In this document: one piece after another, positions 1 to 6,458 of the stretch
How the letters are laid out: the number at the start of each line of letters is the position of its first letter
How positions within the stretch are numbered: position 1 is the stretch's first letter
DNA from: Rhodocyclales bacterium
GTDB lineage: Bacteria > Pseudomonadota > Gammaproteobacteria > Burkholderiales > Rhodocyclaceae
DNA: 7,861 nt
Assembly: GCA_021413665.1 (NCBI GenBank)
Contig: JAIOPW010000160.1
Span: 1 to 7,861, forward strand
Direction of reading: 5' to 3'
The notes under the pieces: generated by a model
What the model was told of the DNA's origin: nothing
Databases searched by the model: none
The model's input: the letters and a program-made list of their open reading frames with translations, nothing else
Program-made: the position numbers and the translations under genes

Positions 1-1
1 G

Positions 2-1822
2 GAAGGCCTGCTGCCGACGGTGACGCTGTCGCTGGCCATGGCGACGCAGCGCATGGCGAAACGCAACGCGCTGGTGCGCCACCTGCCCGCGGTCGAGGCG
101 CTGGGATCGACGACGACGATCTGCAGCGACAAGACCGGCACCCTGACACAGAACCGCATGTCGGTGCAGCGCCTGTGGCTGGGCGGCGGCTTCCTCGACT
201 TTGCCGACCTTGCGGCCGCATATACCAACAATCCGCGGTTGACGGACGACCACCGCGAGCTGTTCGTCAATGCCGCGCTCTGTCACAACCTGAAGATCAT
301 CGACGGCAAACTGCTGGGTGATCCCATGGAAGTGGCGCTGGCCGGCATGGGGCGGCAGGTTGCGGGTGCGCTTGGCGACCACCAGCGCATCGACGAGATT
401 CCCTTCGACACCGACCGCAAGCGCATGTCGGTGCTGTGCTCGACGCCGCAAGGCCACATGCTGTATTGCAAGGGCGCGCCGGAGACGGTGCTCGCCGCCT
501 GCGATTTCGTGCAGTTCGACGCCGGCGTCGTGCCGCTCGATCCCGTGGCGAAGACCCGCCTGCTGGCGGCGCAGCGACAGATGGCGGAAGCCGGACTGCG
601 CGTGCTGGCCTTTGCCCACTGCGCGGTCGCCGACGGACTGCCCAACGAAGAGCGCGGCATGATCCTCGCCGGGCTGGTCGGGCTCGAAGACCCGCCGCGC
701 GCGGAAGTGCCGGATGCCATCGCACGCTGCGCCTCGGCCGGCATCCGCATCATCATGGTCACCGGCGACCACCCGCACACGGCGCTGGCAATCGCACGCC
801 AGATCGGCCTGGTCAAAGGAGAGCAGCCAAGCGTCATCACCGGCGACCAGTTGCGCTCGATTTCGCCGGCCCATCTGCAACTGGCGCTCGACGCGAAGGA
901 AATCATCTTCGCCCGCGTCGCCGCCGAGCAGAAGATGCTGATCGTGCAAGCCCTGCAGAAGAAGGGCGAGATCGTCGCCGTCACCGGCGACGGCGTTAAC
1001 GACGCGCCGGCGCTGAAGACCGCCGACATCGGCATCGCCATGGGCATCTCCGGCACCGACGTGGCCAAGGAGGCCGCCGACCTGATCCTGCTCGACGACA
1101 ACTTCGCCAGCATCGTCGCCGCGATCGAAGAAGGGCGCGCGGTGTTCGACAACATCCGCAAGTTCCTCACCTACATCCTGAGTTCGAACATTCCCGAGCT
1201 GGTGCCCTATCTCGCCTTCGTGCTGTTCCGCATCCCGCTGCCGCTGACCATCATCCAGATCCTCGCCGTCGACCTCGGCACCGACATGCTGCCGGCTCTG
1301 GCGCTGGGCGCCGAGAAGCCTGAGCCTGCGGTGATGAGCCGCCCCCCCAGGGCGCGCGACGAACGGCTGTTGTCATGGGGCGTGGTCGCCCGCGCCTACC
1401 TGTTCCTCGGCGTGCTGGAAGCGGCGGCGGCGATGGCGGTGTTCTTCTTCGTGCTGCAAGCCGCTGGCTGGCACTACGGCGCCATGCTCGACCGCGCCGA
1501 TCCGCTCTACCTGCAGGCGACCTCCGCCTGCCTGGCAACGATTGTGGTGATGCAGATGATGAATGTGATCTTGTGCCGCCATCCATTCCGATCGTCGCTC
1601 TCCTTCGGCTTTTTCGGCAACCCCTACATCCTGCTCGGACTGGCGGCGGAGCTGGGCGTGATCCTGCTCATCCTCTACACCGACACCGGCAACTGGCTGT
1701 TCGGCACCGCACCGGTCGGCAGCGAAGTCTGGTTGCTGGCGCTGGTCGGCGCGGTACTGATGTGGCTGCTGGAGGAAACGCGCAAGGCCTGGTGGCGCCG
1801 GATCCTGGCGCGCAAGGCCTGA
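2..1822 (+). CDS. P2-type cation-transporting ATPase, 5'-truncated by window edge
   Basis: This is an inner-membrane ATP-driven cation pump. The reading frame is open from base 2, so the true start and the N-terminal part (M1-M3, actuator domain) lie outside the window; 606 residues are visible. The fragment opens inside M4 with EGLLPTVT, the cation-binding PEGL motif minus its proline. The phosphorylation site DKTGTLT follows, with Asp at about residue 43. The nucleotide-binding domain shows GDPMEVAL, DRKRMSV and KGAPE (about 157-161). The P-domain shows TGD (254-256) and TGDGVNDAP (328 on). Six C-terminal hydrophobic segments M5-M10 span roughly 388-592. M5 (SSNIPE) and M6 (DLGTDMLPA) resemble Na,K-ATPase and archaeal/bacterial relatives more than SERCA. 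The ion is not certain: Na+, K+, Ca2+ and H+ are all possible. A run of seven C at 1342-1348 does not break the frame. The gene converges on the cupin gene, 5 bases beyond its stop. Confidence 0.95.
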   Translation, partial: EGLLPTVTLSLAMATQRMAKRNALVRHLPAVEALGSTTTICSDKTGTLTQNRMSVQRLWLGGGFLDFADLAAAYTNNPRLTDDHRELFVNAALCHNLKIIDGKLLGDPMEVALAGMGRQVAGALGDHQRIDEIPFDTDRKRMSVLCSTPQGHMLYCKGAPETVLAACDFVQFDAGVVPLDPVAKTRLLAAQRQMAEAGLRVLAFAHCAVADGLPNEERGMILAGLVGLEDPPRAEVPDAIARCASAGIRIIMVTGDHPHTALAIARQIGLVKGEQPSVITGDQLRSISPAHLQLALDAKEIIFARVAAEQKMLIVQALQKKGEIVAVTGDGVNDAPALKTADIGIAMGISGTDVAKEAADLILLDDNFASIVAAIEEGRAVFDNIRKFLTYILSSNIPELVPYLAFVLFRIPLPLTIIQILAVDLGTDMLPALALGAEKPEPAVMSRPPRARDERLLSWGVVARAYLFLGVLEAAAAMAVFFFVLQAAGWHYGAMLDRADPLYLQATSACLATIVVMQMMNVILCRHPFRSSLSFGFFGNPYILLGLAAELGVILLILYTDTGNWLFGTAPVGSEVWLLALVGAVLMWLLEETRKAWWRRILARKA

Positions 1823-1827
1823 CCCGC

Positions 1828-2202
1828 TCAGCTGGCCCCGGGGTCCGGCAGCAGCTCGGTGTCGTCGTGCGAGTAGGGCGGGCTGCAGCAGCAGAGGATG
1901 CGCAGCGGTTCCGCGCCGGTGGCTTCGATGCGGTGTGGCGTCCCCGGCGGGATCAGCACCGTGTCGCCAACGCCGACTTTCAACAGGCTGTCGCCCAGCG
2001 TCATGATGCCGCTGCCGGCGGTGACGTGGTACAGCTCTTCGGTCAGTGCGTGGCGGTGCAGTTGCGTGCGCGAACCCGCATCGACCGTCGCCTCGGCCAG
2101 GCTTTGCAGGCGGTTGCCATGCAGTGCGGGATGCATCAGTTCGCGAATCGTCGAACCGTCCCTGGTGACGTAGGCGGGGACATCAGGGTAGCGTGTCTGC
2201 AT
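1828..2202 (-). CDS. Small single-domain cupin protein
   Basis: This is a 124-residue one-domain cupin of unknown substrate. Motif 1 is complete (HRHALTEE: His49, His51, Glu55 or Glu56). Motif 2 is also complete (Gly79, then PPGTPH with His90), so the usual 3-His/1-Glu metal site can be formed. A Cys triplet at 104-106 is followed by SPPYSHDDT, a tail I recall from other small proteobacterial cupins. No second domain or signal peptide is visible. The frame stays open upstream to 2634, but that part overlaps the amidase gene. The ATG at 2202 is preferred because it sits 4 bases after the amidase stop and has a GGAG seven bases upstream. The gene is last in a three-gene minus-strand run and is probably co-transcribed with the amidase. 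The family includes enzymes, mannose-6-phosphate isomerase-like proteins and sensors, so only the fold can be assigned. Confidence 0.88.
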   Translation of the reverse strand: MQTRYPDVPAYVTRDGSTIRELMHPALHGNRLQSLAEATVDAGSRTQLHRHALTEELYHVTAGSGIMTLGDSLLKVGVGDTVLIPPGTPHRIEATGAEPLRILCCCSPPYSHDDTELLPDPGAS

Positions 2203-2206
2203 GGCC

Positions 2207-2983
2207 TTACTCCGCAGTGGCCGGCACCATCGGCACCATCGGCCCGCGCGGATCGCGCGGTGCCTTTTGCCGCAGCAAGCAATGCAGCAGTGCCTGCTCG
2301 CCGGACGCCAGATCGGTGTCGGAGTCGCTGGCGAGGAAATGGCGGCGGAAGGCCTGGCGCGCCACCGCGGGCGCGGTGATGTCGTAGCCCAGCGCCCGCA
2401 GGCCGAGCAGGGCATCGAAGCCGGCCGGCGGTGCTGCGGCAGCGGATTCGCACCAGAGACCGAAGCCCCGCTGCGCCAACCGCTGCCAGGGAAACAGGCG
2501 GCTTGGATCGACCTTGCGCCCCGGGGCGACGTCGCCGTGGCCGAGGAAGTTTGCCGCCGGAATCCGGTAGCGCGTGCGCAATTCGTCGAGCAGGGCCAGC
2601 AGGGCGACGATCTGTGCCTCGGCGAATGGCTCATCGCCGGTGTTGTCGAGTTCGACGCCGATCGAGGCCGAGTTGAGGTCGCTCAGGCCGCCCCACCAGG
2701 AATCACCCGCATGCCAGGCGCGGGCCGACTCGTCGACCAGTTGCACGACCGCGCCGTCGCGGCCAACCAGGTAATGGGCGCTGACCTTGCGCCGCGGATC
2801 GGTCAGGGTCGCCAGGGCCTTGGCCGCGCTGTCGTTGCTGGTCTGGTGCAGGATGACGAAATTCGGCCGGCGCTGGTCGAAATTCGGCGATGGTTGCCAC
2901 AGCGCTCCCCCTCCCTGGCCGGAGGGCGGCGGCGCGCAGGCCACGAGCGTCACCAGCAGAAAGACGGCAAACCCGCGCCGCAT
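2207..2983 (-). CDS. AmiD-like lipoprotein N-acetylmuramoyl-L-alanine amidase
   Basis: This zinc amidase cleaves the bond between N-acetylmuramic acid and the peptide stem of peptidoglycan. It is 258 residues long, close to E. coli AmiD and longer than cytosolic AmpD. The N-terminus is a lipoprotein signal with lipobox LVAC (Cys16). Ala follows at +2, which fits outer-membrane sorting and a periplasmic site of action. The Amidase_2 domain runs from about residue 40 to 165. His46 (VILHQTS), His149 (FLGHGD) and Asp159 (KVDPS) are the expected zinc ligands. Glu111 (IGVELDN) and Lys157 match the catalytic-site positions of the family. A C-terminal part, about 185-218, looks like the small helical peptidoglycan-binding domain found in AmiD. 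The start ATG lies 12 bases after the stop of the small upstream gene, with only a weak GGCGGG-like site before it. The gene is probably in one transcript with that gene and the cupin. The C-terminal tail carries a PMVPMV repeat. Confidence 0.9.
   Translation of the reverse strand: MRRGFAVFLLVTLVACAPPPSGQGGGALWQPSPNFDQRRPNFVILHQTSNDSAAKALATLTDPRRKVSAHYLVGRDGAVVQLVDESARAWHAGDSWWGGLSDLNSASIGVELDNTGDEPFAEAQIVALLALLDELRTRYRIPAANFLGHGDVAPGRKVDPSRLFPWQRLAQRGFGLWCESAAAAPPAGFDALLGLRALGYDITAPAVARQAFRRHFLASDSDTDLASGEQALLHCLLRQKAPRDPRGPMVPMVPATAE
2210..2213 (-). promoter_or_regulatory. Shine-Dalgarno site for the cupin gene
   Basis: GGAG on the minus strand ends seven bases before the ATG at 2202. It lies just inside the 3' end of the amidase reading frame. 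It is one of the few clear ribosome binding sites in this window and supports the short 124-residue cupin over the upstream-extended frame. Termination of the amidase at TAA (2207-2209) and re-initiation at the cupin could be coupled. Confidence 0.6.
2223..2240. repeat. Tandem 9-bp repeat, two copies, in the amidase 3' end
   Basis: GGCACCATC occurs twice back to back (2223-2231 and 2232-2240). The unit is a multiple of three and keeps the amidase frame, giving PMVPMV just before the C-terminus. It lies outside the catalytic domain, so it is probably a neutral slippage product. Confidence 0.8.
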
Positions 2984-2995
2984 GGCCGCCCGCCG

Positions 2996-3220
2996 TCAGA
3001 CGACGACTATTGGCTTGGACAATCGCGCCCGGCTTTGTGCCTCGGACTTGTTCATCTCGGACACCTGGCGGCCATAGGCCTCGCGCGCGGCCTGTCCCTG
3101 GCGAGTGGCCTCGATGCTGCGGATGCAGCGCCAGCGCTTGCCGGCCTTGGTTTCGATCTGGCGCATCTCCGACTTGGGATGATGCTGGCGGCAGTGGTAG
3201 CAGAATGCGGTTTCGGACAT
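2996..3220 (-). CDS. Small Cys/His-rich protein, putative zinc-binding, function unknown
   Basis: This is a 74-residue protein that I do not recognise by name. The N-terminal half holds a CxxC pair (Cys7, Cys10), adjacent His13 and His14, and Cys32 in a KRWRC context. These could together form a small zinc site. The C-terminal half is charged and probably helical (about 38-66), and the protein ends in a short hydrophobic tail, PIVVV. There is no signal peptide or membrane segment, so it is likely cytosolic. I believe it is a real gene because its stop lies 12 bases before the amidase start on the same strand, it begins at the edge of a divergent intergenic region, and its composition is unlike the Arg/Ala-rich shadow frames around it. 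No good Shine-Dalgarno site precedes the ATG at 3220. It could be a regulator, a nucleic-acid binder or a structural zinc protein; nothing in the sequence decides between these. Confidence 0.62.
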   Translation of the reverse strand: MSETAFCYHCRQHHPKSEMRQIETKAGKRWRCIRSIEATRQGQAAREAYGRQVSEMNKSEAQSRARLSKPIVVV

Positions 3221-3334
3221 GCCGGGGGACTCGGACAGGGGACCAGGCGAATTGTAGACCGAGATGCGGCATTGATCCTATAGACTTGAAACAAGGCGCC
3301 GTACCGGCATCGCCGTTTCCCCCGGACCATTTCC
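3221..3334. promoter_or_regulatory. Divergent intergenic region, probable promoters for both sides
   Basis: These 114 bases separate the leftward three-gene run from the rightward exonuclease gene, so promoters for both directions are expected here. A TACAAT resembling a -10 box lies on the minus strand at 3251-3256. I find no matching TTGACA-like box at 16-18 bases from it. On the plus strand TATAGA (3279-3284) is a -10-like string, also without a good -35 partner. The section around 3271-3294 is AT-richer than its surroundings. The location is supported by gene layout, while the individual boxes are weak. Confidence 0.35.
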
Positions 3335-3949
3335 TTGGACACCCTTGCAGACAGCCCCGTCGAGCCGGAACTGCCGCCGTATCCTGGCGTGACCCTCGCC
3401 GACGTGGTGCTGGTCACCTCGCCCGAGACGGCAGCGGCCGCCCGGCGGGCCTTGCTGGCCGAGGATGTACTCGGTTTCGACACCGAAGCCAAGCCGACCT
3501 TCGCCAAGGGTGAGGTGTCCACCGGGCCGCACCTGATCCAGCTCGCAACGGAACACCGGGTTTATCTGTTCAAGGTCGGCTGCCTGCCCGACCCTGAGGG
3601 CCTGCGGGCCATACTCGAATCGCGGGAAATCCTGAAGGTGGGCTTTGGCCTCGGCAGCGATCTCGCGCAACTGAAGTCACGCCTGGGGATCGAGCCGCGC
3701 AAGGTGCTCGACCTGTCGCGAGCGCTGCGCGACGAGAAGTCGAAGCAAAGTCTCGGTGCCCGCACCGCCGTGGCGCGTTACTTTGGCCAACGCCTGCAAA
3801 AGTCGAGAAAAGTCACGACATCGAACTGGTCCAATCCGCGCCTGACCGAGCGCCAGATGCTCTACGCGGCGAATGACGCGCAGGTAGCGTTGCGGGTCTA
3901 CCGCGCGGCGCTGGTGTCCGATCCCCGTTTGTCGCGCGAATTCGCCTGA
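3335..3949 (+). CDS. DEDDy-type 3'-5' exonuclease domain protein
   Basis: This stand-alone nuclease is about 204 residues long. It is of the RNase D/WRN/DNA polymerase I proofreading superfamily and would remove nucleotides from 3' ends with two metal ions. Exo I is visible as FDTEAKP (Asp49, Glu51). Exo II is in GFGLGSDLAQLK (Asp109). Exo III is YAAND (Tyr177, Asp181), the Tyr-x3-Asp form that defines DEDDy enzymes. There is no HRDC domain (as in RNase D) and no polymerase or helicase domain, so the protein is almost only the nuclease fold; whether it prefers RNA or DNA cannot be told. No ATG is available before the domain. TTG at 3335 is the first usual start after the in-frame stop at 3287 and has a weak GGA eight bases before it. 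GTG at 3389 is an alternative with no ribosome site that I can see. The gene converges with xerC, 16 bases from its stop. Confidence 0.88.
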   Translation: MDTLADSPVEPELPPYPGVTLADVVLVTSPETAAAARRALLAEDVLGFDTEAKPTFAKGEVSTGPHLIQLATEHRVYLFKVGCLPDPEGLRAILESREILKVGFGLGSDLAQLKSRLGIEPRKVLDLSRALRDEKSKQSLGARTAVARYFGQRLQKSRKVTTSNWSNPRLTERQMLYAANDAQVALRVYRAALVSDPRLSREFA

Positions 3950-3953
3950 GGTC

Positions 3954-3975
3954 GAAGGCTTCTGGTCAGGCCTTC
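3954..3975. terminator. Weak hairpin between convergent exonuclease and xerC genes
   Basis: GAAGGC (3954-3959) and GCCTTC (3970-3975) can pair over a 10-base loop. The hairpin covers the short gap between the two convergent stop codons and the xerC stop itself. On the plus strand it is followed by TTCTTC rather than a true T-run, and on the minus strand there is no T-run. It could slow transcription from either side but is not a convincing intrinsic terminator. Confidence 0.25.
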
Positions 3976-4871
3976 TTCGCCCGCGGATGGGCGGCGTCGT
4001 AACTCTTCGCCAGGTGCTGAAAATCCAGATGCGTATAGATCTGCGTCGCGGCGATGCTGGCGTGGCCCAGCATTTCCTGCACCGCGCGCAGGTCGCCGGA
4101 GGACTGCAACACATGCGACGCAAACGAGTGGCGCAGCATGTGGGGGTGCACATGCACGCCGACGCCCTGCCGTTGCGCCCACTGCGCGAGGCGGGTGGCA
4201 ACTTGGCGCGGCGTCAGCCGGGTGCCGTTGCGGCCGAGGAACAGCGCCGGCTGAGCGTCGCGCTCGAATTGCGGGCGTAGCACCAGCCATGCTTCCAGCG
4301 CGGTGCGCGCCTTGTCGCCGACCGGCACCGTGCGCGTTTTCTGGCGCTTGCCGGTGACGGTGACTTCGCCGGCCGCAAGGTCGAGTCCGCCCGGCCAGTC
4401 GAGGCTCACCAGTTCGGACAGGCGCAGGCCGGAGGAATAGAACAGTTCGAACATCGCGATGTCGCGCGTTTGCAGGGGCTCGTTTGCCAACCCCGCGTCC
4501 ACGGCGCCCGGCGCAAGGTCGAGCAGCGCGGCGGTCTGGTCGATGCCGAGCGCCTTGGGCAGGGTGCGCGGGCGTTTCGGGGCGCGCAGGCCATCGGCGG
4601 GATTCGACGAAATCGCACCGCGCCGCGCCAGCCAGGCGTAGTAGCTGCGCCAGGCCGAGAGGGTGCGCGCGATGGAGCGCGGCGCCAGTTCCTGTGCATG
4701 CAATTGCATCAGGCCGCGCCGCAGTTGCGGCGTCTTCAGCGCGACAGGGTCGGCGTCGGCCGCCAGCACCTTCAGGCGCGCGAGGTCGCGCCGGTAGGCA
4801 TCGATCGTGTGCGGGCTGGCGCGCCGCTGGATGGCCAGCTCGGTGAGGAAATGCTCGGCCGATGTATCCAT
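3966..4871 (-). CDS. xerC: Tyrosine recombinase XerC
   Basis: XerC is one half of the XerC/XerD recombinase that resolves chromosome dimers at the dif site at the division septum. The protein is 301 residues, the usual length. The N-terminal SAM-like core-binding domain covers about 1-90 (SPHTIDAYRRDL, then NPADGLRAPK). The catalytic domain carries all the expected residues: Arg150 (SSGLRLSEL), Lys175 (TGKRQKTR), His244 and Arg247 (HPHMLRHSF), His270 (LGHAS) and the nucleophile Tyr279 (IYTHLD). Its place after dapF and a DUF484 gene matches the dapF-yigA-xerC order of E. coli. This marks it as the housekeeping recombinase rather than a phage or integron integrase. The start ATG at 4871 lies 25 bases after the DUF484 stop, without a clear Shine-Dalgarno site. 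It is the last gene of the apparent minus-strand operon. Confidence 0.96.
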   Translation of the reverse strand: MDTSAEHFLTELAIQRRASPHTIDAYRRDLARLKVLAADADPVALKTPQLRRGLMQLHAQELAPRSIARTLSAWRSYYAWLARRGAISSNPADGLRAPKRPRTLPKALGIDQTAALLDLAPGAVDAGLANEPLQTRDIAMFELFYSSGLRLSELVSLDWPGGLDLAAGEVTVTGKRQKTRTVPVGDKARTALEAWLVLRPQFERDAQPALFLGRNGTRLTPRQVATRLAQWAQRQGVGVHVHPHMLRHSFASHVLQSSGDLRAVQEMLGHASIAATQIYTHLDFQHLAKSYDAAHPRAKKA

Positions 4872-4896
4872 GTCGCCGGCGCGCTGGGGGCTGGCT

Positions 4897-5559
4897 TCAG
4901 CCCGCGACGCGCAGCAGCGCCGCCGAGGCCAACTCGCCGATGCGTTCGAGGTAGAGGGTGCCGAGCTCGGGATAGAAGCGGTGCGGCTCTTCGCTGGCCA
5001 TGACCAGCAGGCCGAAACAAACTCCGCCGGATTCGCGCAGCGGCACTTGCGTCATCGAGCGCAGGTGCGCGGCCGCCTCGCCGAACCAGGCCGTCGATTC
5101 CTGGCCGCTCACGCCGCCGCAGTAGGGCCGCTGCAGGTTGGCGGCAAAGGCCTTGACGGCGTCGGCGACGGTATCGAACTCGTGGCCGCCGCCTTGTCCG
5201 GCACCCCACAGGCGCACGGTGACGTGCGGCACGGCGAAGGCGCCGCCGAGGTGCGAGTAGAGGGCGCGCACCACCGCGGCCTGGTCGGTAGCCGCGATCA
5301 GCGCCGCGGCCAGCCCATGCACCTTGCCGGAAATGGCGTCGTTTTCCTGGCCGAAGGCAATCAGCTCGACCAGTTTGGATTCCAGCGTGCGCACCTTGTC
5401 GCGCAGGTTGAAGAGCTGCTTTTCGGTAATCGAAATGGCGCGCCCGCTGTGCGGATCGGGCAGGGTTACCAGTGCCAGCATGTCGGCATACTGGTCGAAA
5501 AATTCCGGATGATCGTGGAGATAGCGGGCGACGTCTTCGGATGTCATGTCAGGTCTCAT
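4897..5559 (-). CDS. DUF484 family protein (YigA-like)
   Basis: This is a 220-residue protein of the DUF484 family, known mainly from its place between dapF and xerC. The N-terminal section shows the family pattern: VARYLHDHPEFF (about 11-21), then LPDPHSGRAISITEKQ (33-48). A likely coiled-coil helix follows, about 48-75 (LRDKVRTLESKLVEL). The rest, about 80-218, has the alternating pattern of a GAF-like domain and includes CFGLLVMASEEPHRFYP. There is no signal peptide or membrane segment. The molecular function of the family is not established. The ATG at 5559 overlaps the dapF stop as ATGA, and a second in-frame ATG at 5547 lies in a second copy of the same short repeat and would give 216 residues. 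Neither has a strong ribosome site, so translation is probably coupled to dapF. The frame stays open upstream to 6105, but that part lies inside dapF. Confidence 0.9.
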   Translation of the reverse strand: MRPDMTSEDVARYLHDHPEFFDQYADMLALVTLPDPHSGRAISITEKQLFNLRDKVRTLESKLVELIAFGQENDAISGKVHGLAAALIAATDQAAVVRALYSHLGGAFAVPHVTVRLWGAGQGGGHEFDTVADAVKAFAANLQRPYCGGVSGQESTAWFGEAAAHLRSMTQVPLRESGGVCFGLLVMASEEPHRFYPELGTLYLERIGELASAALLRVAG

Positions 5560-5566
5560 GTCAGGT
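5544..5566. repeat. Tandem repeat at the dapF stop/DUF484 start
   Basis: TCATGTCAGGT is present at 5544-5554 and again at 5556-5566, a perfect 11-base match with a 12-base period. Read on the minus strand, each copy holds an ATGA stop/start overlap. The period is four codons, so both DUF484 start codons are in frame with each other, and each copy also carries a TGA in the dapF frame. Confidence 0.85.
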
Positions 5567-6410
5567 TGCTCGGGAGTTCGATTTCTGCGCTGAATACGGT
5601 GGTGGCGGGGCCGGTCATCAGGACCGGAGCGGCGCTGTCGGCTTTTCCGCCCCAGGCGATGGAGAGGTCGCCGCCGTGGGTCGTGACGCGCACCGGCGAC
5701 TCCAGCAGGCCGCGACGGATGCCGGTGACCACGGCGGCGCATGCGCCGGTGCCGCAAGCCAGGGTCTCGCCGGCGCCGCGTTCGTAGACCCGCAGGCGGA
5801 TGGCGTGGCGGTCGACCACCTGCATGAAGCCGGCATTGACCCGGCGCGGAAAGCGCGGGTGTGATTCGATCAGCGGTCCGGTTTCGGCGACCGGCGCGGT
5901 AGCGACGTCGGCCACCACCTGCACCGCATGCGGGTTGCCCATCGAGACGACGCTGATGTCCACCCGCGTACCGCCGACATCGAGCACTTGCACGACGTCG
6001 TCCGAATCGCTGGCGAAGGGAATTTCGGCCGGCCGGAAGCCCGGCGCACCCATGTCCACCGTGACCTGGTCGTCGGCTTCGAGTTTCGGCACAATCAGTC
6101 CGCACTTCGTCTCGACGCGGATCTCGCGCTTGTCGGTGAGGCCCTGCTCATGGACGAAGCGCACGAAGCAGCGCGCGCCGTTGCCGCACTGCTCGACCTC
6201 GCCGCCGTCGGCGTTGAAGATGCGGTAACGGAAATCGACGCCCGGCGTCGCGCTGCGCTCGACGACGAGGATCTGGTCGCAGCCGACGCCGAAATGGCGG
6301 TCGGCGAGAAAACGCGCCTGGGCCGGCGTCGGCACGAAGTCCTGGCTGATCGCGTCGAGCACGACGAAATCATTGCCGAGGCCATGCATTTTGGTAAAAC
6401 GAATACGCAT
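5556..6410 (-). CDS. dapF: Diaminopimelate epimerase DapF
   Basis: DapF converts LL-diaminopimelate to meso-diaminopimelate, the precursor of lysine and the cross-linking residue of Gram-negative peptidoglycan. It is a cytosolic, cofactor-free two-base epimerase. The 284 residues are full length. The N-terminus MRIRFTKMHGLGNDF is typical and fixes the start at 6410. The two catalytic cysteines are Cys75 (EQCGNGARC) and Cys219 (LACGTGACA), one in each half of the pseudo-symmetric fold. GNPHAV (158-163) and YERGAGET (209-216) are further family signatures. The gene begins 48 bases after the acyltransferase stop and ends in an ATGA overlap with the DUF484 gene, so it is probably co-transcribed with both. 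No strong Shine-Dalgarno site is visible before the start. Confidence 0.97.
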   Translation of the reverse strand: MRIRFTKMHGLGNDFVVLDAISQDFVPTPAQARFLADRHFGVGCDQILVVERSATPGVDFRYRIFNADGGEVEQCGNGARCFVRFVHEQGLTDKREIRVETKCGLIVPKLEADDQVTVDMGAPGFRPAEIPFASDSDDVVQVLDVGGTRVDISVVSMGNPHAVQVVADVATAPVAETGPLIESHPRFPRRVNAGFMQVVDRHAIRLRVYERGAGETLACGTGACAAVVTGIRRGLLESPVRVTTHGGDLSIAWGGKADSAAPVLMTGPATTVFSAEIELPSNLT

Positions 6411-6458
6411 CGAGCGAGGATACGCCGTGTCGCCGGCGCCGACTTTCCGGAATGGGGG

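Noticed and set aside
283..1170. Minus-strand open frame of 295 codons inside the ATPase
   Set aside because: It is antisense to the phosphorylation and nucleotide-binding domains of the ATPase. It is Ser/Arg/Ala-rich with no motif.
1342..1348. Run of seven C in the ATPase gene as a possible frameshift site
   Set aside because: The frame continues without interruption into well-formed membrane segments M7-M10, so no frameshift is needed or seen.
1819..1831. Small inverted repeat CTGA/TCAG covering both convergent stops of the ATPase and cupin
   Set aside because: The stem is only 4 bp and no T-run follows on either strand. It is too weak to call a terminator.
1375..2379. Plus-strand open frame running from the ATPase into the cupin and amidase
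   Set aside because: It is out of frame with the ATPase, whose own frame continues through M7-M10 to 1822. The translation is Arg/Ala-rich noise.
2201..3283. Plus-strand open frame of 360 codons opposite the amidase and the small gene
   Set aside because: The amidase on the other strand has a lipobox and all zinc ligands. The plus frame shows no domain and crosses two minus-strand genes and the intergenic region.
3966..4871. Tyrosine recombinase as a sign of an integrated element
   Set aside because: Gene order (dapF, DUF484, recombinase), length and motifs identify it as housekeeping XerC. There is no tRNA, attachment-site repeat or phage gene nearby.
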